This document shows, piece after piece, positions 11,560 to 23,504 of a DNA stretch of 64,000 bases. The DNA comes from Nageia nagi (taxonomy: Eukaryota > Pinophyta): assembly GCA_050084985.1 (NCBI GenBank), contig JBITNC010000002.1, positions 22,010,001 through 22,074,000 on the forward strand. Reading direction: 5' to 3'. The translations under genes were made by a program, and so were the position numbers. Below the pieces are notes generated by a model, which was given only the letters and a program-made list of their open reading frames with translations, did no database searches and was not told where the DNA came from. Each line of letters starts with the position of its first letter. Position 1 is the stretch's first letter.

Positions 11560-13980
11560 GTGTGTAGGTGAGCTAGCTCAACTTAAACTTTATGACCTTG
11601 GTCATTAATCTGTAGCCATACATCAAAAAAGATTTCCAACTTGTCAAATAAAGAAAAATATATGGAAGGTTCTGCATTTTTGAAGATAATCTTATTCCTA
11701 GATTTCCAAATATGTAATAGTAAGTTGACTCTAAAATTTTTCCCAAACTCACATGAGGGAAGGGTAAGGGTGAAAGTGTCACTTAATAAAGCATGTTACC
11801 ATGAAAAGCGAATAGGCATGAAAGGAGCAAAGAAAGAAGCTACCCATTCCTAAGAAATTCTAGAACATTTGCAAGACCCAAAAATATGCATACATGACTC
11901 TAGCTCATTATAAAAAGGGAAAATGAGGTCAAGGACTCCTAAATGGTGTAAACAAGAGCCAAGGGGAAGACCCTAATTTATGAAACTCCATGTAAAAAAG
12001 GATTTTTTGGGTTCGAGCTATGAAGCCCAAGCTAATGAAAAAAGAAAATTCCATCATGAAAGGTGGAAGATAAGATCACATTTTTGTTAATATGAGGTAC
12101 TATGGGTGAAGTTGGTGAAAGCCAATCATAGCCAAGAGAAGCTTTGTAACTAAGAAGAGGGGTGTCCACATGCTAGCTCCACTATTTCCACCATGGTTTC
12201 TAAGACTACACTCTTATTTTGAATTTTTGTGCAACATGGAGAAAGGCTTAAGCTCAATAATGCAGTCATATGTAGCTTTATCTATACTAACCAACCGAAA
12301 AGTGCATTTCAAGAAATCCTCCTAAGTAATCTAATCCTTCGCATGTTGAGAAGAGAAGTTTGCAATTGAGACAATAGATCTCTTGAAAAACTTTCATGCA
12401 TGAATCCATTGAATTTGCGCCAAATGTTGGAGATGAAAGAGAGAGGACCATCATATATTAAGCTTGTTAACAAACAAAACCTTGTGAACTCTCTCAACTT
12501 TCCATTTGATCTAGGGAATAAGTTGTTGTCATGCTTTCCATATGCTCTTGATTACAAAGGAGCTTGGGATTTTGAGGAAGATTGATGAGAGAATCAAAGA
12601 AGGGAGGTCCAAAGCCCATACCTTCTCATATCTTCTGATTAAGAGGTAATTTAGAAGAAATGAAATGGAAAAGAAGGATCTTCCATTATTTTGATCCCTT
12701 TAGAGCTCGAATGACCCATTTTTCACAAAGAAAAATTCCTTGTCTTTCACAATCAAAGAGCCCCATGCCATTTGATTATTTGGGAATGCAGTAGGTACTC
12801 CAAACAACTCTATGGAACCCTTTTCTTTTTTCATTACTTATCCATAGGAAATCCTATAAAAACTTCATGAGCTTATTGTAGCATGTTTGGGAAGGGACCC
12901 AACATGAAGAGTAATAAACATGAGTGGAGATGAGAACTTTAGAATATATTTGGAATTTACCAACTAAAGAAAGTCTTTTAGAGTTTTAGTAATCTAAATT
13001 CTTGTCAACTTTATTATTGCATAGCAACAAAGCTATGAAGACGAACCTTGGAATGCAAAAGGGATTTACAAATATTTGAAAACTTCCCTAGGAAGAATCA
13101 AATTCCTAGGGAATTGTGTGAGCCAAAGGGGCATAGGAGATTGGGATTTCCTATACCAAGAGGTTTTCTTCAACTGGATTTTGGATCCTAAAGCTTTAGA
13201 AAATATATCTAGACAGTTAAGGGCTTCAAATACAAACTACTCATCTTCTTGGAAGGTGAGAAAAGAGTCATCTGCAAAATGTCCATTAATAAGCTATCCA
13301 AAGTTACTTGGAAGAGATATACCTCTAAGTCATCCCTTAGAAGCATGTTGAGCAAGGAGGTATCCAAAGGCTTCTGTTGTTAATACATACAAAAAAGGTG
13401 CAAGAGGACACCCTTACAGAATAAATCTATGGAGTCCAATTGCTTTAGACTAAAAAACTTTCAAGGAAAGCACTACAGAAGCATCTTGAAACAACATTTT
13501 AATAGTATGAATAAAGTGTGGACCAAAACCAAGAGTCTCCAACATGGAAAGGGTTAAAGACCATTCTATGCGATCATAAGCTTTCTCAAAATCAAGTTTG
13601 ATGAAAAGGGTATGTTGATTAGAAATTCAAATCCACTCCATGCCTTTCCATACTGCTAGGACATTGTGTAAAATAAATATGTTTTGAATGAATCTTGTTT
13701 ATTTTGGATGAACTATATTAGGAAGCAAAGGCCTAAGCCAAAGGGCTAAAGCCTTAGTAATAATTTTATAGCTGACATTTAGTAAAGTGATGCGTCTCCA
13801 ATTAGTAATAAGCTTTAGATGCCCTTGTTTGGGGTAAATTTGATAATTCCCTTATTAATGATCAAACTAAGAGAACCCAAGTTTAAAGCTACAAGATATA
13901 CCTTATGCATATCAAGGTTGACAAAGTCCCAACAAGTTTTGTAAAATTAATAGGGAAATCCATCCAAAAATTTTGGGCAT
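11560..13980 (-). pseudogene. L1-type LINE relic (reverse transcriptase and C-terminal zinc region)
   Basis: Minus-strand reading from 13975 down gives PK-x-LDGFP-x-FYKTCWDFV, then LFIKLDFEKAYDRIEWS (13615-13560), GCPLAPFLYVLTTEAFGYLL (about 13410-13350), and NGHFADDSF with the catalytic F-A-D-D at 13278-13267. Further down are a long post-RT region and, near 11990-11850, a cysteine/histidine stretch like the zf-RVT tail. This is the non-LTR (L1-like) RT order. There are many stops and frameshifts. Homology stops abruptly at about 13980 with no endonuclease found above it, consistent with 5' truncation, usual for LINE insertions. Confidence 0.8.
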
Positions 13981-14172
13981 CTAAATATAATTGAAGACTA
14001 CCATCTAATATTAAAGATGATATTATATTGATATTACATTGGCAATATTATAATGAATATTTAGTTTATTATGGGCATCTAAATATAATTGAAGACTACC
14101 ATCTAATAATACTTTCAAACATCGAAAAGTAATTAAAGATTATCATCTTAACAAGTTAGGATGCATACGAGC
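13975..14172. repeat. 98-bp tandem duplication at the LINE 5' edge
   Basis: GGGCATCTAAATATAATTGA begins at 13975 and again at 14073, followed by AGACTACCATCTAATA in both. The duplication starts exactly where LINE homology ends. Confidence 0.75.
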
Positions 14173-14207
14173 ATCTTCAAAAAAATACAAATGATTGTCT
14201 TCACTTT

Positions 14208-15000
14208 CTAAAGCCCATAACATTTTTTATAAGTCTCCAATTGATTTAAATGACATACAATTGAATAGATCTCGAAAAGACCTTTAAAATGAATGGTCAC
14301 ATGACCCCTTTTGAGCAAGTAATGAATCGTTTAAGGCCAAAAATGCAAACAATCCGCATTCATCTACAGTAAAATACAAATCGTTTGCATTTTTTACCTT
14401 AGATGACTCATTACTTACTCAAAAAGGGTCATGTGACCACTCATTTTAAAGGTCTTTTCAAGATCTATCCAATGGTATATCATCTAAATCGATTGGAGAC
14501 CTATAAAAAATGAGCTATAAAATTTGATAAAAATAAACCAATCATGTTTTAAAACCAATAACATCTTTTACAAGTCTCCAATTGATTTGAATGATATACC
14601 ATTAGATAGATGTCAAAAATACCTTTAAAATGAGTGGTCAAATGCAGATGATTATCTCCTACAAAGTTATGGGCTATAGAAATTGATAAAAATAAAGCAG
14701 TCACTTTTTAAAGCCTATAACTTTTTTTAAATGTGTGTATACCACTAGATAGATCTCAAAAAGACCTTTAAATTGAGTGGTCATACGACCTTTTTTGAAC
14801 AAGTAATGAGTCGTCAACGGTAAAAAATGCAGATGATCATCTACAACAAACAATCGTCTATATTTTTAGTCTTTGACAACTCATTACTTGCTCAAAAGGG
14901 GTCGTGTGACAACTCATTTTAAAGGTCTTTTCAAGATTTATCTAATGGTATATCATTTACATCAATTGGAGACCTTTAAAAAAAGTTATGGGCTATAAAA
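14208..15000. repeat. Tandem inverted repeats (foldback-like block)
   Basis: Two hairpin units and one half unit. Unit 1: left arm about 14208-14350, right arm about 14381-14525, pairing over roughly 130 bases with a loop of about 30. The left arm reads GTCTCCAATTGATTTAAATG onward; the right arm ends with its complement ATCGATTGGAGAC. A left-arm-only copy occupies about 14551-14680. Unit 2: left arm about 14701-14850, right arm about 14868-15000. Shared internal words are AAAGACCTTTAAAATGA, GGTCACATGACC and GAGCAAGTAATGA. Architecture resembles foldback transposons, but no terminal target duplication was found. Confidence 0.75.
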
Positions 15001-15002
15001 AA

Positions 15003-15218
15003 TGATGAGCATTTGTAATCTTAAGATGACAAGCGTTTGCTATCTTAAGGCAGCAAGCGTCTGCAATCCTTAGATGATGAGCATTTGCAATTTAGATGAT
15101 GAACGTCTACAATCCTTAGGTGACGAGCATCTGCAATCTTTAGGTGATAAGTGTCTACAATCTTTAGGTGACGAGCATCTACAATCCTTAAGTGATGAAT
15201 GTCTGTAATTCCTTAGAA
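15003..15218. repeat. 24-bp minisatellite, about nine copies
   Basis: Degenerate units with a period close to 24 bases, consensus near GTGACGAGCATCTGCAATCC plus TTAG. It starts directly after the right arm of the second hairpin. Related words (GATGATCATCTACAA, ATGCAGATGAT) occur in the hairpin loops, suggesting the array grew from the hairpin block. Confidence 0.85.
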
Positions 15219-15589
15219 ATGTAAAATGATCGTCGAATCAAAGTAGTTTGATTGCTTTACAAGTTGAGAACTTGAAATGTTGGTATATTTAATCGAATCT
15301 CATAAACTTTATATATAGGGTATTATTAGCAATTTCATCGGCAAATAGTAATTTTTTTAAAATTTTCATGATAATTTCTTGCAAAAATATAGAAGGTATA
15401 GGTGGCTATTTACTCTTATCTTTATAAAAAAATATATAAAATATTGACAAGCCAACCATAATTTTTTTTATTCTTGTAAAATTCGAGCTAAATGGTGCAA
15501 TATTCGAAATCTAGATATTCAAAATATTTAAATATAAAAAAATCCTATATTAGCCAATTAACAAATATTAACTGCTATGCATAACATTG

Positions 15590-16830
15590 GATGTGATCAA
15601 TTGTTGAATGTTTGCTTCTAAAATTGGCTTGTCCTTTAGCTCTTAAGTTATTGTCATCAAACCAAATGCTAATTTTTATTTTCTATAATACTACCATAAA
15701 GTTTGGCAAGTATATGACTTAACATAATAGTTCTAAAATTTGACGAGTTGCTTTCTCTCCAATTTTGTAAATAGGAACAATTGAGCTAACAATTCATTGC
15801 TTAAGAAAAACTTCTTTAAGAGAAGTGTTGAAAATGGTTTGAATATAGGGCCAAGGATAGAGCTATCAATATTCAAAAACTTTGCTTGATATTTTTCTAT
15901 CTTTGGCCTTCCTATTCGATAATCTTTTACCTTCCTATTTAATAATCTTTTAATTCCATTCTTAATATTATTTATAGAGAAAGCATTCTTTTGATTGAAA
16001 GGAAGTGCTAACTCTTGATACTTGAAAATATTCTTGTAAATTTAAAAAAGAGCTATACATTTTTGGGATAGCAATTCCAACTCTTTAGTTTAATTTGAGG
16101 TTCAACTACAATTTTTCTAGGTAAAATCATTTTTCAAAACTTTTGAATTATGTTTGCATAGGTTTAAATGTTTTTTTTATTGTTGATTTAAAAATAATCA
16201 TTTCTTATTTTTAACTAAATTTTGATATATTTTCTTTCTTATGATTTATTTAATTATCTAGAGCAATTTTAATATTTTTTCTAGCAATTTTACATTCCAT
16301 GTCATACCATCTATTTATTTTTCTATTATTATATGTGATAGATTTTTTACAAGAATGTTTGATGATGCAAGTAGTTAATTTTCAACTACAATTATTATAC
16401 AAATTAATAATTGAAGATAGAATTTTAGAGGATGAGTAAAAAGCATCTTGAAGATCCTTTTGGACGGCATGCTACTCATTATGATTGAAGACAATCTTTG
16501 TAGCTTTAATCATGTTGCAATTAAAGTTGTTTGTATGTAAAAAATATATTTGGAATGTTAAAAAGATAGATCAACGGTCAAAGTTAGATTCATGATCTAT
16601 CCAAATTAAATCAAAAATTTGTTTAATAAGAGATATTGAAAGGATAATCTAGTCTATGATACTATCACCATTTTTACGAATATAAGCAAAGTTAGATTTA
16701 TGATCTATCCAAATTAAATCAAAAATTTGTTTAATAAGAGATATTGAAAGGATAATATCGTCTATGATGCTATCACCATTTTTATGAATATAAGTAAATT
16801 TATACGTACACTTGAATTCATTCATTTTAG
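15590..16830 (-). pseudogene. Second LINE relic (endonuclease end and RT start), different family
   Basis: Minus-strand reading gives, from about 16830 down, NFAYIRKNGDSIIDYIILSI, like the end of an AP-type LINE endonuclease (S-x-IDYI), then SIFLTFQI, a linker with RWYDMECKIARKNIKIALDN, and near 15750-15600 NYRTIMVSHTLAKLYGSIIE followed by a GQANFRSKHSTIDHI-like block, matching the start of a non-LTR RT. Many stops are present and the RT active site is not found, so the piece is truncated. The wording differs from the 11.6-14.0 kb LINE, so this is a separate insertion. Confidence 0.6.
16580..16795. repeat. 108-bp tandem duplication inside the second LINE
   Basis: AAAGTTAGATT begins at 16580 and 16688, with near-identical sequence following (GATCTATCCAAATTAAATCA). 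The period of 108 is a multiple of three, so on the minus strand the same 36-residue piece (including NGDSIID) is encoded twice in one frame. Confidence 0.88.
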
Positions 16831-16839
16831 ACAAAAAAA

Positions 16840-17800
16840 TGATTGAGAATAAAACAATTTTGTTTATCTAATGGCAGAGATTTGATACATATAGATTGAT
16901 TATAATTTTGCTAGTGATGCCATACCTATTTGAAGAGCCCTCCTACCATTCATTTACAACATGTGAGATCATTCACTTCAATTATGCTATTGCTTAAAGA
17001 CCTTAACAATCCACCTTTATTCTTGTAGATTAATATTATTATTATTTTTGCTTCAATATTGTTTTCTATGGAATTCTTTTAGTAATCTATTCTTTAAAAA
17101 TCTTGCAAAATTCATCAATTTTAAATGCATCACTTCCCAACATTTCATGTAAAGACTTTAACCATTGAGGTTACTTTGTAACAGATTCCATGCTTCCCAA
17201 CCCTTGTGTATACCAATTCTAAGACAACAAAGACTGGAAGGCACATCTTGTATTTTGTGTATACCAATTCTTGTTTCTTGCATACCATGAAATATGACTT
17301 GAAATAAGCATATATTTCAAGTTATGGTTGTCAAGGAAGTATAAACGATCGATAATTTGTTAGAACAATGCTATTCATAATCAACAAAAAATGCAACAGA
17401 AAATTACACACAAAAATGTAAGAATTTTGAAAACTGTACTCGTCATGCAGTACTTAATTGAAGAAGCTGAACAGATGGCACAGTTGCTTGACAAACATGT
17501 CGAGGATACTTTCAAAATGATCACCATCAAGCATTATGACTGGTGTTTGATTTGCCTTCCTGAAAGTGGTGACATTTATTTACATTTTTTACTGTAATCT
17601 CTAACGATGTTTAAATGAGGAAAAAAAACAACCATTAAAATCTACTTCCATCATGCAACTACTCTAATCACCAATAGGTGGTACCTCAAATGCTTTGACT
17701 ATCATAATGATGATTCTTACAAATCCTTTGCCTCTTCATTGGACCCTTGAGGACTGCAGATATCCATCTATGCCAAACAAACAGATCAGCTTCCCTTCCC
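16840..17800. other. Intergenic DNA downstream of the PPR gene
   Basis: No supported gene. Small plus-strand open frames at 17391-17597 and 17695-17907 have no recognisable domain. Confidence 0.45.
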
Positions 17801-17808
17801 TAAATAGT

Positions 17809-18024
17809 AAAATTGTTATTTGTGAAATCAAGAACATCAAATGCACAGTGAACAGATGGATTTTTACCTTTACAAAGAATTCTCTCCCTCCCATCCTAAT
17901 TCGTTAAAATCTTTTACAAATATACTCTATCTTTCTGGGCAGGGCATCGTGAAATTTAAGCAAGGTGTATATAAACCTGCAATTACAGTATTAAGGCTTT
18001 AAGGCAAAAAACAGTTTATTTTGA
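17809..18024 (-). other. PPR gene 3' flank with duplicated segment and poly(A) signal
   Basis: Lies 130-350 bases after the PPR stop codon on the minus strand. AATAAA occurs on the minus strand at 18020-18015, about 135 bases past the stop, a plausible polyadenylation signal. The whole segment recurs at 10683-10895. Confidence 0.6.
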
Positions 18025-18155
18025 CGATGAAATAGCTGGATAACCCATCAACAAGAACCTACTCACCTTATTAATGCATAATCAACTGATACATCCTCAT
18101 CATTCAGATGTCAATAGAATGATGCCCATTCTATGGTTTTTCTTTTAGGTGAGCA

Positions 18156-20285
18156 TCATACGAAATGCCCTTCAGTGTCTGGGACAAAACCCTTCTCGAT
18201 CATTTCCTCACGAACCATATTGTATGTGACATGATTAGGAACCATGCCCCTTTCAAGCATCTCATTCAAAAGTTTATTTGCATCCTGCATTCTTCCTTTT
18301 CTGCATAGTCCTTTCACAAGTATATTATATGTTGCAACATTAGGCCATCGCCCTCTTTTTTCCATCCTCTCACGCAGGCTGAAAGCATCATCCAGGTTGC
18401 CTTCCTCGCAGAAACCATTCATTATAGTATTGTATGTCACATGGTTGGGAGCTAATCCGAATTCAAACATCTCATCCAAGAGCTTGACGGCCTTTGAAGT
18501 TTTGCCTTGTTGACAAACGCCATTGATTAATATATTATAGGTAATGACATTAGCTAAAACATTTGTTTGTGCCATTTCCTCGAGGAGTTGAGAAGCCTCT
18601 TTCATCTTTCCATTTTTACAAAATCCGTTGATAAGAGCATTGTACGTGGACACCTCGGGCAGCATACCTTTGTTCATCATAGCTTCCCGAATCCGGAAAG
18701 CCTCTTGCATTTCCCCCTTTTTGCAATATCCATTAATCAGTGTGTTGTAAGTCACACAGTTTGGAATGAGACTTTTTTCTGCGATTTCATCCAATAGCTC
18801 CTCTGCTTTTATTGTATGCCCTTGTTTACAGAGGCCATTAATGAGTGCATTATAAGTAACAATACTAGGCAACACACAATTTCTCTGCATCTCAGCATGC
18901 AGTTCAAAAGCTTCCTCAACCTTATCCTCAACGCACAGTCCACATATTAGAGCATTGTAAGTGACTACATTAGGTGAAAGATTCTTCTCCTTCATTTTTT
19001 CTAGCATCTTGAATGCAGCAGCCATATTTCCCTCCTTGCAGTATCCATCTATAAGAGTATTATAAGTAACTTCCGTAGGAGACAATCTCTTCTCCAACAT
19101 GTCATTAAGAAGCTCTTGTGCTTTATACATTTTCCCAGCAAAACCTTTCTTGCAGTAACCATCAATAAGTGTATTATAAGTAACCACATCCGGCAAGCAA
19201 CCCCTCAATTGTATATCTGTTATCATATCAGTAGCTCTCTGCAACTTTCCTTCCATGCAGAGTGCACGAATCACAATATTAAATGTTTTAACATTCTGAA
19301 GAATCCTTCCCCTAATCATTGGTTTGTAGATCTTGTACACCATTTTTGTCTGTCTTGATTTCACTAAACCATTCAAAACAGCATTGCAAGAGACAATTGA
19401 TGGTCTAATCCTATAGGCAAGTGATCTCTTGATAGTCTCCACAGCCTCTTGGAGCATCGCACTTTCAACATAGACAGTTAGAAGTATATCCACAATCAGT
19501 GGCTTAATGGGGTATCCATTATGGGTGTTGACAAGTGTATGGAATAATGCAGAATTTGAATGGTTATCCCTTTGAGTAATGTGTTGCAAATGAATTTTAA
19601 TATCCTTGTATCTCTTAGCCCTCGCCAATATATGTAAAAGGGTACAACATGATTCTATAGTCTGTTGGTCTTGTCCTGCCCTGTTGAAGTACATGAGTGC
19701 TAATTTGGCATCCACCTTCCAACCTAGTAGCATTTGAAGAAACTGAAATGGGGAGCATCCTTTTAAGGCCAAGTCTAGGTCTTCCCATTGTTGATTTTCA
19801 ATGAAAGAGCATGCTTTCTTTAACAATTCTTCTGAACCGTGAGGGCAAACATGAGCAGAATCTTTGGGATTTTGAGGGGTCTGATTCGTGCAACATAAAC
19901 GCCTAATAAATGCATGGTTTAGACAAAACCCAATAGAAGAAAGCGTGTGTACTTTCTGGCATTTCGAAGGCAGTGGCTTGCTCAAGGACAAGGATTGACC
20001 AAATAAAAAAGGATTGAAACAATTTTTGTGTAACTTCAATTTTTTGTGGGTAGGGCTGAAATTTAGGTCAAAACCGGTAGAACTACAAGGGTTCCATTGA
20101 TTTTGTAAAATTTTCAAATGGTGCTTGCAATCGTCAGTTTCTGAACAAGGTAAAGTTGGGTTTTGAGATTGAAAGGACTTACTGGTATAGTTGTTGGAGC
20201 TGCTGCAGCTATGTATGAATATGGATTGTTGACCCTGATTGAAGATGATCACCCTTCTCTTGATTGCTTCCATCGCATTTGACAC
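18156..20285 (-). CDS. P-class pentatricopeptide repeat protein, At1g09820-like
   Basis: A 709-residue intronless protein. Residues 1-150 are a non-repeat leader, basic and Ser/Asn-rich at the start, compatible with organelle targeting. A degenerate repeat at about 262-296 precedes eleven clear PPR motifs: 297-331, 332-366, 367-404 (38 residues with a GKMYKA insertion), then eight regular 35-residue motifs from 405 to 684, and a shortened last motif ending VPDTEGHFV. There is no E, DYW or SMR domain, so it is P-class: such proteins bind organellar RNA and stabilise, process or help translate it. The GKMYKA insertion and the EEM-x4-FVPD-x-EGH ending match my memory of Arabidopsis At1g09820. 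All eleven motifs have Asn at position 5. No breaks are seen; likely functional. Confidence 0.93.
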   Translation of the reverse strand: MSNAMEAIKRRVIIFNQGQQSIFIHSCSSSNNYTSKSFQSQNPTLPCSETDDCKHHLKILQNQWNPCSSTGFDLNFSPTHKKLKLHKNCFNPFLFGQSLSLSKPLPSKCQKVHTLSSIGFCLNHAFIRRLCCTNQTPQNPKDSAHVCPHGSEELLKKACSFIENQQWEDLDLALKGCSPFQFLQMLLGWKVDAKLALMYFNRAGQDQQTIESCCTLLHILARAKRYKDIKIHLQHITQRDNHSNSALFHTLVNTHNGYPIKPLIVDILLTVYVESAMLQEAVETIKRSLAYRIRPSIVSCNAVLNGLVKSRQTKMVYKIYKPMIRGRILQNVKTFNIVIRALCMEGKLQRATDMITDIQLRGCLPDVVTYNTLIDGYCKKGFAGKMYKAQELLNDMLEKRLSPTEVTYNTLIDGYCKEGNMAAAFKMLEKMKEKNLSPNVVTYNALICGLCVEDKVEEAFELHAEMQRNCVLPSIVTYNALINGLCKQGHTIKAEELLDEIAEKSLIPNCVTYNTLINGYCKKGEMQEAFRIREAMMNKGMLPEVSTYNALINGFCKNGKMKEASQLLEEMAQTNVLANVITYNILINGVCQQGKTSKAVKLLDEMFEFGLAPNHVTYNTIMNGFCEEGNLDDAFSLRERMEKRGRWPNVATYNILVKGLCRKGRMQDANKLLNEMLERGMVPNHVTYNMVREEMIEKGFVPDTEGHFV

Positions 20286-21280
20286 TCAAATCTTTGAGCA
20301 ACTGAGAAAAATACTCAGCATTCTCAGATAGGAGCAACCAGACGTCTCTGGTGCTAAACAAGTAGGAAAAACAGGGGTTCAGTTTTACAAAGATTTTAGG
20401 GAGCTAGGAGTGAAGTAAGCAGATCTCCATTGAAGTCCATGTAAAGCCGAAACATAACCTCTATCAAGGCAAAAATCAAAGTTTACTAACCTACTCAAAT
20501 AATACTACAAACTATCAAAATAAAGCTCAAGTTGTTTAAAGTTTTAAAGCTCACGTTGTTTAAATTTTTGGTTTTTGTTAACCTCAAATCTTTGGATGGG
20601 TGTCTTACATAAGATGGTTAGTTTTCTAAAGATAAATGTAGTTTTTGGTTTTACAAGAAATTATAGTTGAAGGAAAAATTTTAATTTTATATATTGATTT
20701 TAAGTTATGATATTATTCACTAAATATGGATCTCATTTATTTAAAAAATTTATCAAAACAAATATTAATAATAAATATTATAAAATATGAAACAATACAA
20801 CAAATTCATTTATTTTACATGTTTTGATTTCATCAAAAAATATTGTACTAATTTATCTAAATTTTAAATTATTTAATAGTTTTTAAAACTATTGTAGGGT
20901 CTTTGTTGGTTAATATGTAATTAAGATACTTCTTGATTATAGTTTTGTATATTATATTTTTTAAGATATTTAAAATGAAAGTTAAAGTATGTCATCAATT
21001 TTGGTAGAAGGGGAATTTATTTGACTATGTTTGATTCTTTAATAGTTTCAAATCTTTAAGTAGAGTATTTGAAACCAAAGCATAGGTGTATAAGAATAAG
21101 GTGTTCAACTTCTTTAAATGTATTTTAGATAATGTTTATTCTTCATACACATGTTAAGATGATCTTGATTAAAAAATATTTAATTTTTGAGATGGAAAAT
21201 TAATATTATAGTAATTTTATAACTAATGAAACCTAGGATGAAGATGTCCATCCAAGCTATGAAGTTAAATTAGAAAAGTT
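20286..21280. other. Upstream region of the PPR gene and AT-rich intergenic DNA
   Basis: The first 200 bases upstream of the PPR start presumably hold its 5' UTR and promoter; I see no clear TATA box. The rest is AT-rich with no coding potential. Confidence 0.4.
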
Positions 21281-21283
21281 TAT

Positions 21284-21449
21284 TTAACTATCTTAGATAT
21301 TTTAGATATATATTTGAAAATATCGAGAGGTAACATTCTTAAGGTGCCTATTTTAGAAATCATTTTTCCAAAAAAAAGGAAATAGATACCTCGAAATAAA
21401 TGTCTCTTTAATATTTTAGATATATATCTAAAATATCTAAGCTAGTTAA
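21284..21449. mobile_element. MITE-like hairpin element
   Basis: A 166-bp segment with terminal inverted repeats of about 29 bp: left end TTAACTATCTTAGATATTTT, right end AAAATATCTAAGCTAGTTAA, one mismatch in the outer 26 bases. The interior is also self-complementary (TTTTTCC/GGAAA, CGAGAGGTA/TACCTCG), so the whole unit can fold. No coding capacity. The size and structure fit a miniature inverted-repeat transposable element; the family is not recognised. Confidence 0.5.
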
Positions 21450-23412
21450 TATAATATTTAAATTATCATAAATTCTTATTAAGTTTCTTATGTAACATAT
21501 TTGTTAAGATAATTATTTTCATAAAAATAAAAAATAAACTAACAATTATCATTTTGTTAATAGGTAAACTATATTAACAAAAAAAACGGTGGGTTTAGGT
21601 TTCATACGAAAAAGGCTACCCAGTTATTATCTATAAGTAGCTACATCTTGATTCAGATACCATAGAAACACTACCAAAATATGACTTTCCATCCAGATAC
21701 ATATTACAAAATAGAATTGTATATATTGGACTATTGCCTAATACTTTCAATAAACTATCTAATTATTATCCTAATACAACTAATAACATCATATCTTCTT
21801 TTTCTTGTTCATGCCCTTCTTCTGAATGCCTTGTTCCATTGTTTCCTTTACAATCCTTCCTTGTTTGTTCCTTTTGGCCATAAAGAACTGCTCTCTTTCA
21901 AACCTTGAAAAGGATTGGTCCATTGTGGCATATAAGGTCTTGTCCTTAACCCATGCTGTGGGGGTAGCATCAGTAATCATAGGCTGCTTTAATTGTTCTA
22001 GGGTGGTAATTGAATCCTAAGACACATAGGCTGCTTAGGTCTCCTTCTTTGATCTTTGTTTGCCAAATGAAAAATAAAAGGGAGAGTAAAAATTTAAACA
22101 AAATACACAAATTAGAGCTATCAATAGTGGTACAATGGTGTTTCCTTGGCCCTTCAATTTGCCTTTATATGTGCATTGAAGCTATATCATATGTTATTTA
22201 ACACCAAATTAATTTATGTTTGCTTCTATTTGGTTGATAAGTGCATTGAAGCTAGATGTATTGATTGATGTAGTATGATGATTTTAGATAATAGTTTATA
22301 TCATTTTTTAATAATTTATAATCATTGATTTATATAAATTGAATTAAGACATAAATTTTTTTGAATTCTATTTGGATCAAGAATTAACCTCTTGGAAAAT
22401 TCCAAAAAATTAATGTGAAGTAAAACCTTCTCATCACACATGCATTATTCGAACTCAACTATGCTTGATTTTTATATGTTTATTGAATTATTTTTGATGT
22501 TATGCCATAATTGGACTATAGACAATATGAAGTTTAAATTGATAATATATCTAAACTCAATGACCAAGGATTAGGGTTTTTTTAGCTAATTTTTGTGCTT
22601 TTCCCTTTATTTAAATTAACATTGATATTTAGTTTCTTATCACATACCAAATTATGTCCTTTAGGTGTTTAACTAAAAGCAAAGATTGATTAGATTTATT
22701 AAAGGATGCTTGTTTTAGTCTCCTTTCAATAAAATATCAATAGTAATAAATCTTATGTTCAATGATGATGTTGAGAAATACTGTTTTATACATGATGTAA
22801 TTGTTGTGATGTGTCTAAACATTCAAACTCTTGATTGGTGAGTCCTAGACTTATGAACAAAATGGTTAAACTTGTCTATTTTCATTCCTTCTATCAAAAT
22901 GCACTAGATAGGTGTGTTTAGGACCCAAAACATATTACTCCTTGTATTTTAAAATATATAAACAAAAAAATATTTATTTGAGTATCTTTGATATGACAAT
23001 ATAAGTTATTGCATACATTGAAAATAAAAATTCAACATAAAATCCTAGTGGGTATGATAAAGGACTAATGGGTGGAAATCAAGACTAAGAATGATTGATT
23101 CTCAGTTTGATCTTGATGGGTGATGATCAAGATCCCTATAGAATGATGATTCTATGCTTTAAAAGGCTCAAGAGTAATTATTTCAGATCTACAAAACTTA
23201 AGGATCATGAAATAGGGAAAATGTTAATGGTTAACCCATAGCCAAATGGCTAAAATTCAAGATTTTTAATTTTGGATTTGGTTATTAAGGCAGGTTTTGC
23301 TTATGACATGTGCATCTAAATTTTATTTATTTTTTTGGGAAAATAGCCAGCATTTAGAATAATTTTGGCCTGTTATACACCTTAAAATTATAAAATAAAA
23401 AAGTATCACCCA
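21450..23412. other. Intergenic DNA
   Basis: No gene supported. A minus-strand open frame at 21980-21789 encodes a basic 63-residue peptide (TLYATMDQSFSRFEREQFFM) that looks protein-like but matches nothing I know; it could be a gene or transposon scrap. Confidence 0.35.
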
Positions 23413-23443
23413 CATAGTTGCCTTATATATATATAATATATAT

Positions 23444-23504
<61 letters not shown>

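Noticed and set aside
13076-13351. Plus-strand 91-codon frame
   Set aside because: Antisense to the LINE reverse transcriptase, including the FADD motif.
15003-15218. Leu- or Cys-rich repeat protein encoded by the 24-bp repeats
   Set aside because: Although 24 is a multiple of three, unit length varies by one or two bases and stops occur in each frame.
17391-17597. Small gene downstream of the PPR gene
   Set aside because: 68 codons with no recognised domain; no promoter or conservation evidence available.
18244-19358. Plus-strand open frames across the PPR gene
   Set aside because: Antisense shadows of a strongly supported PPR protein.
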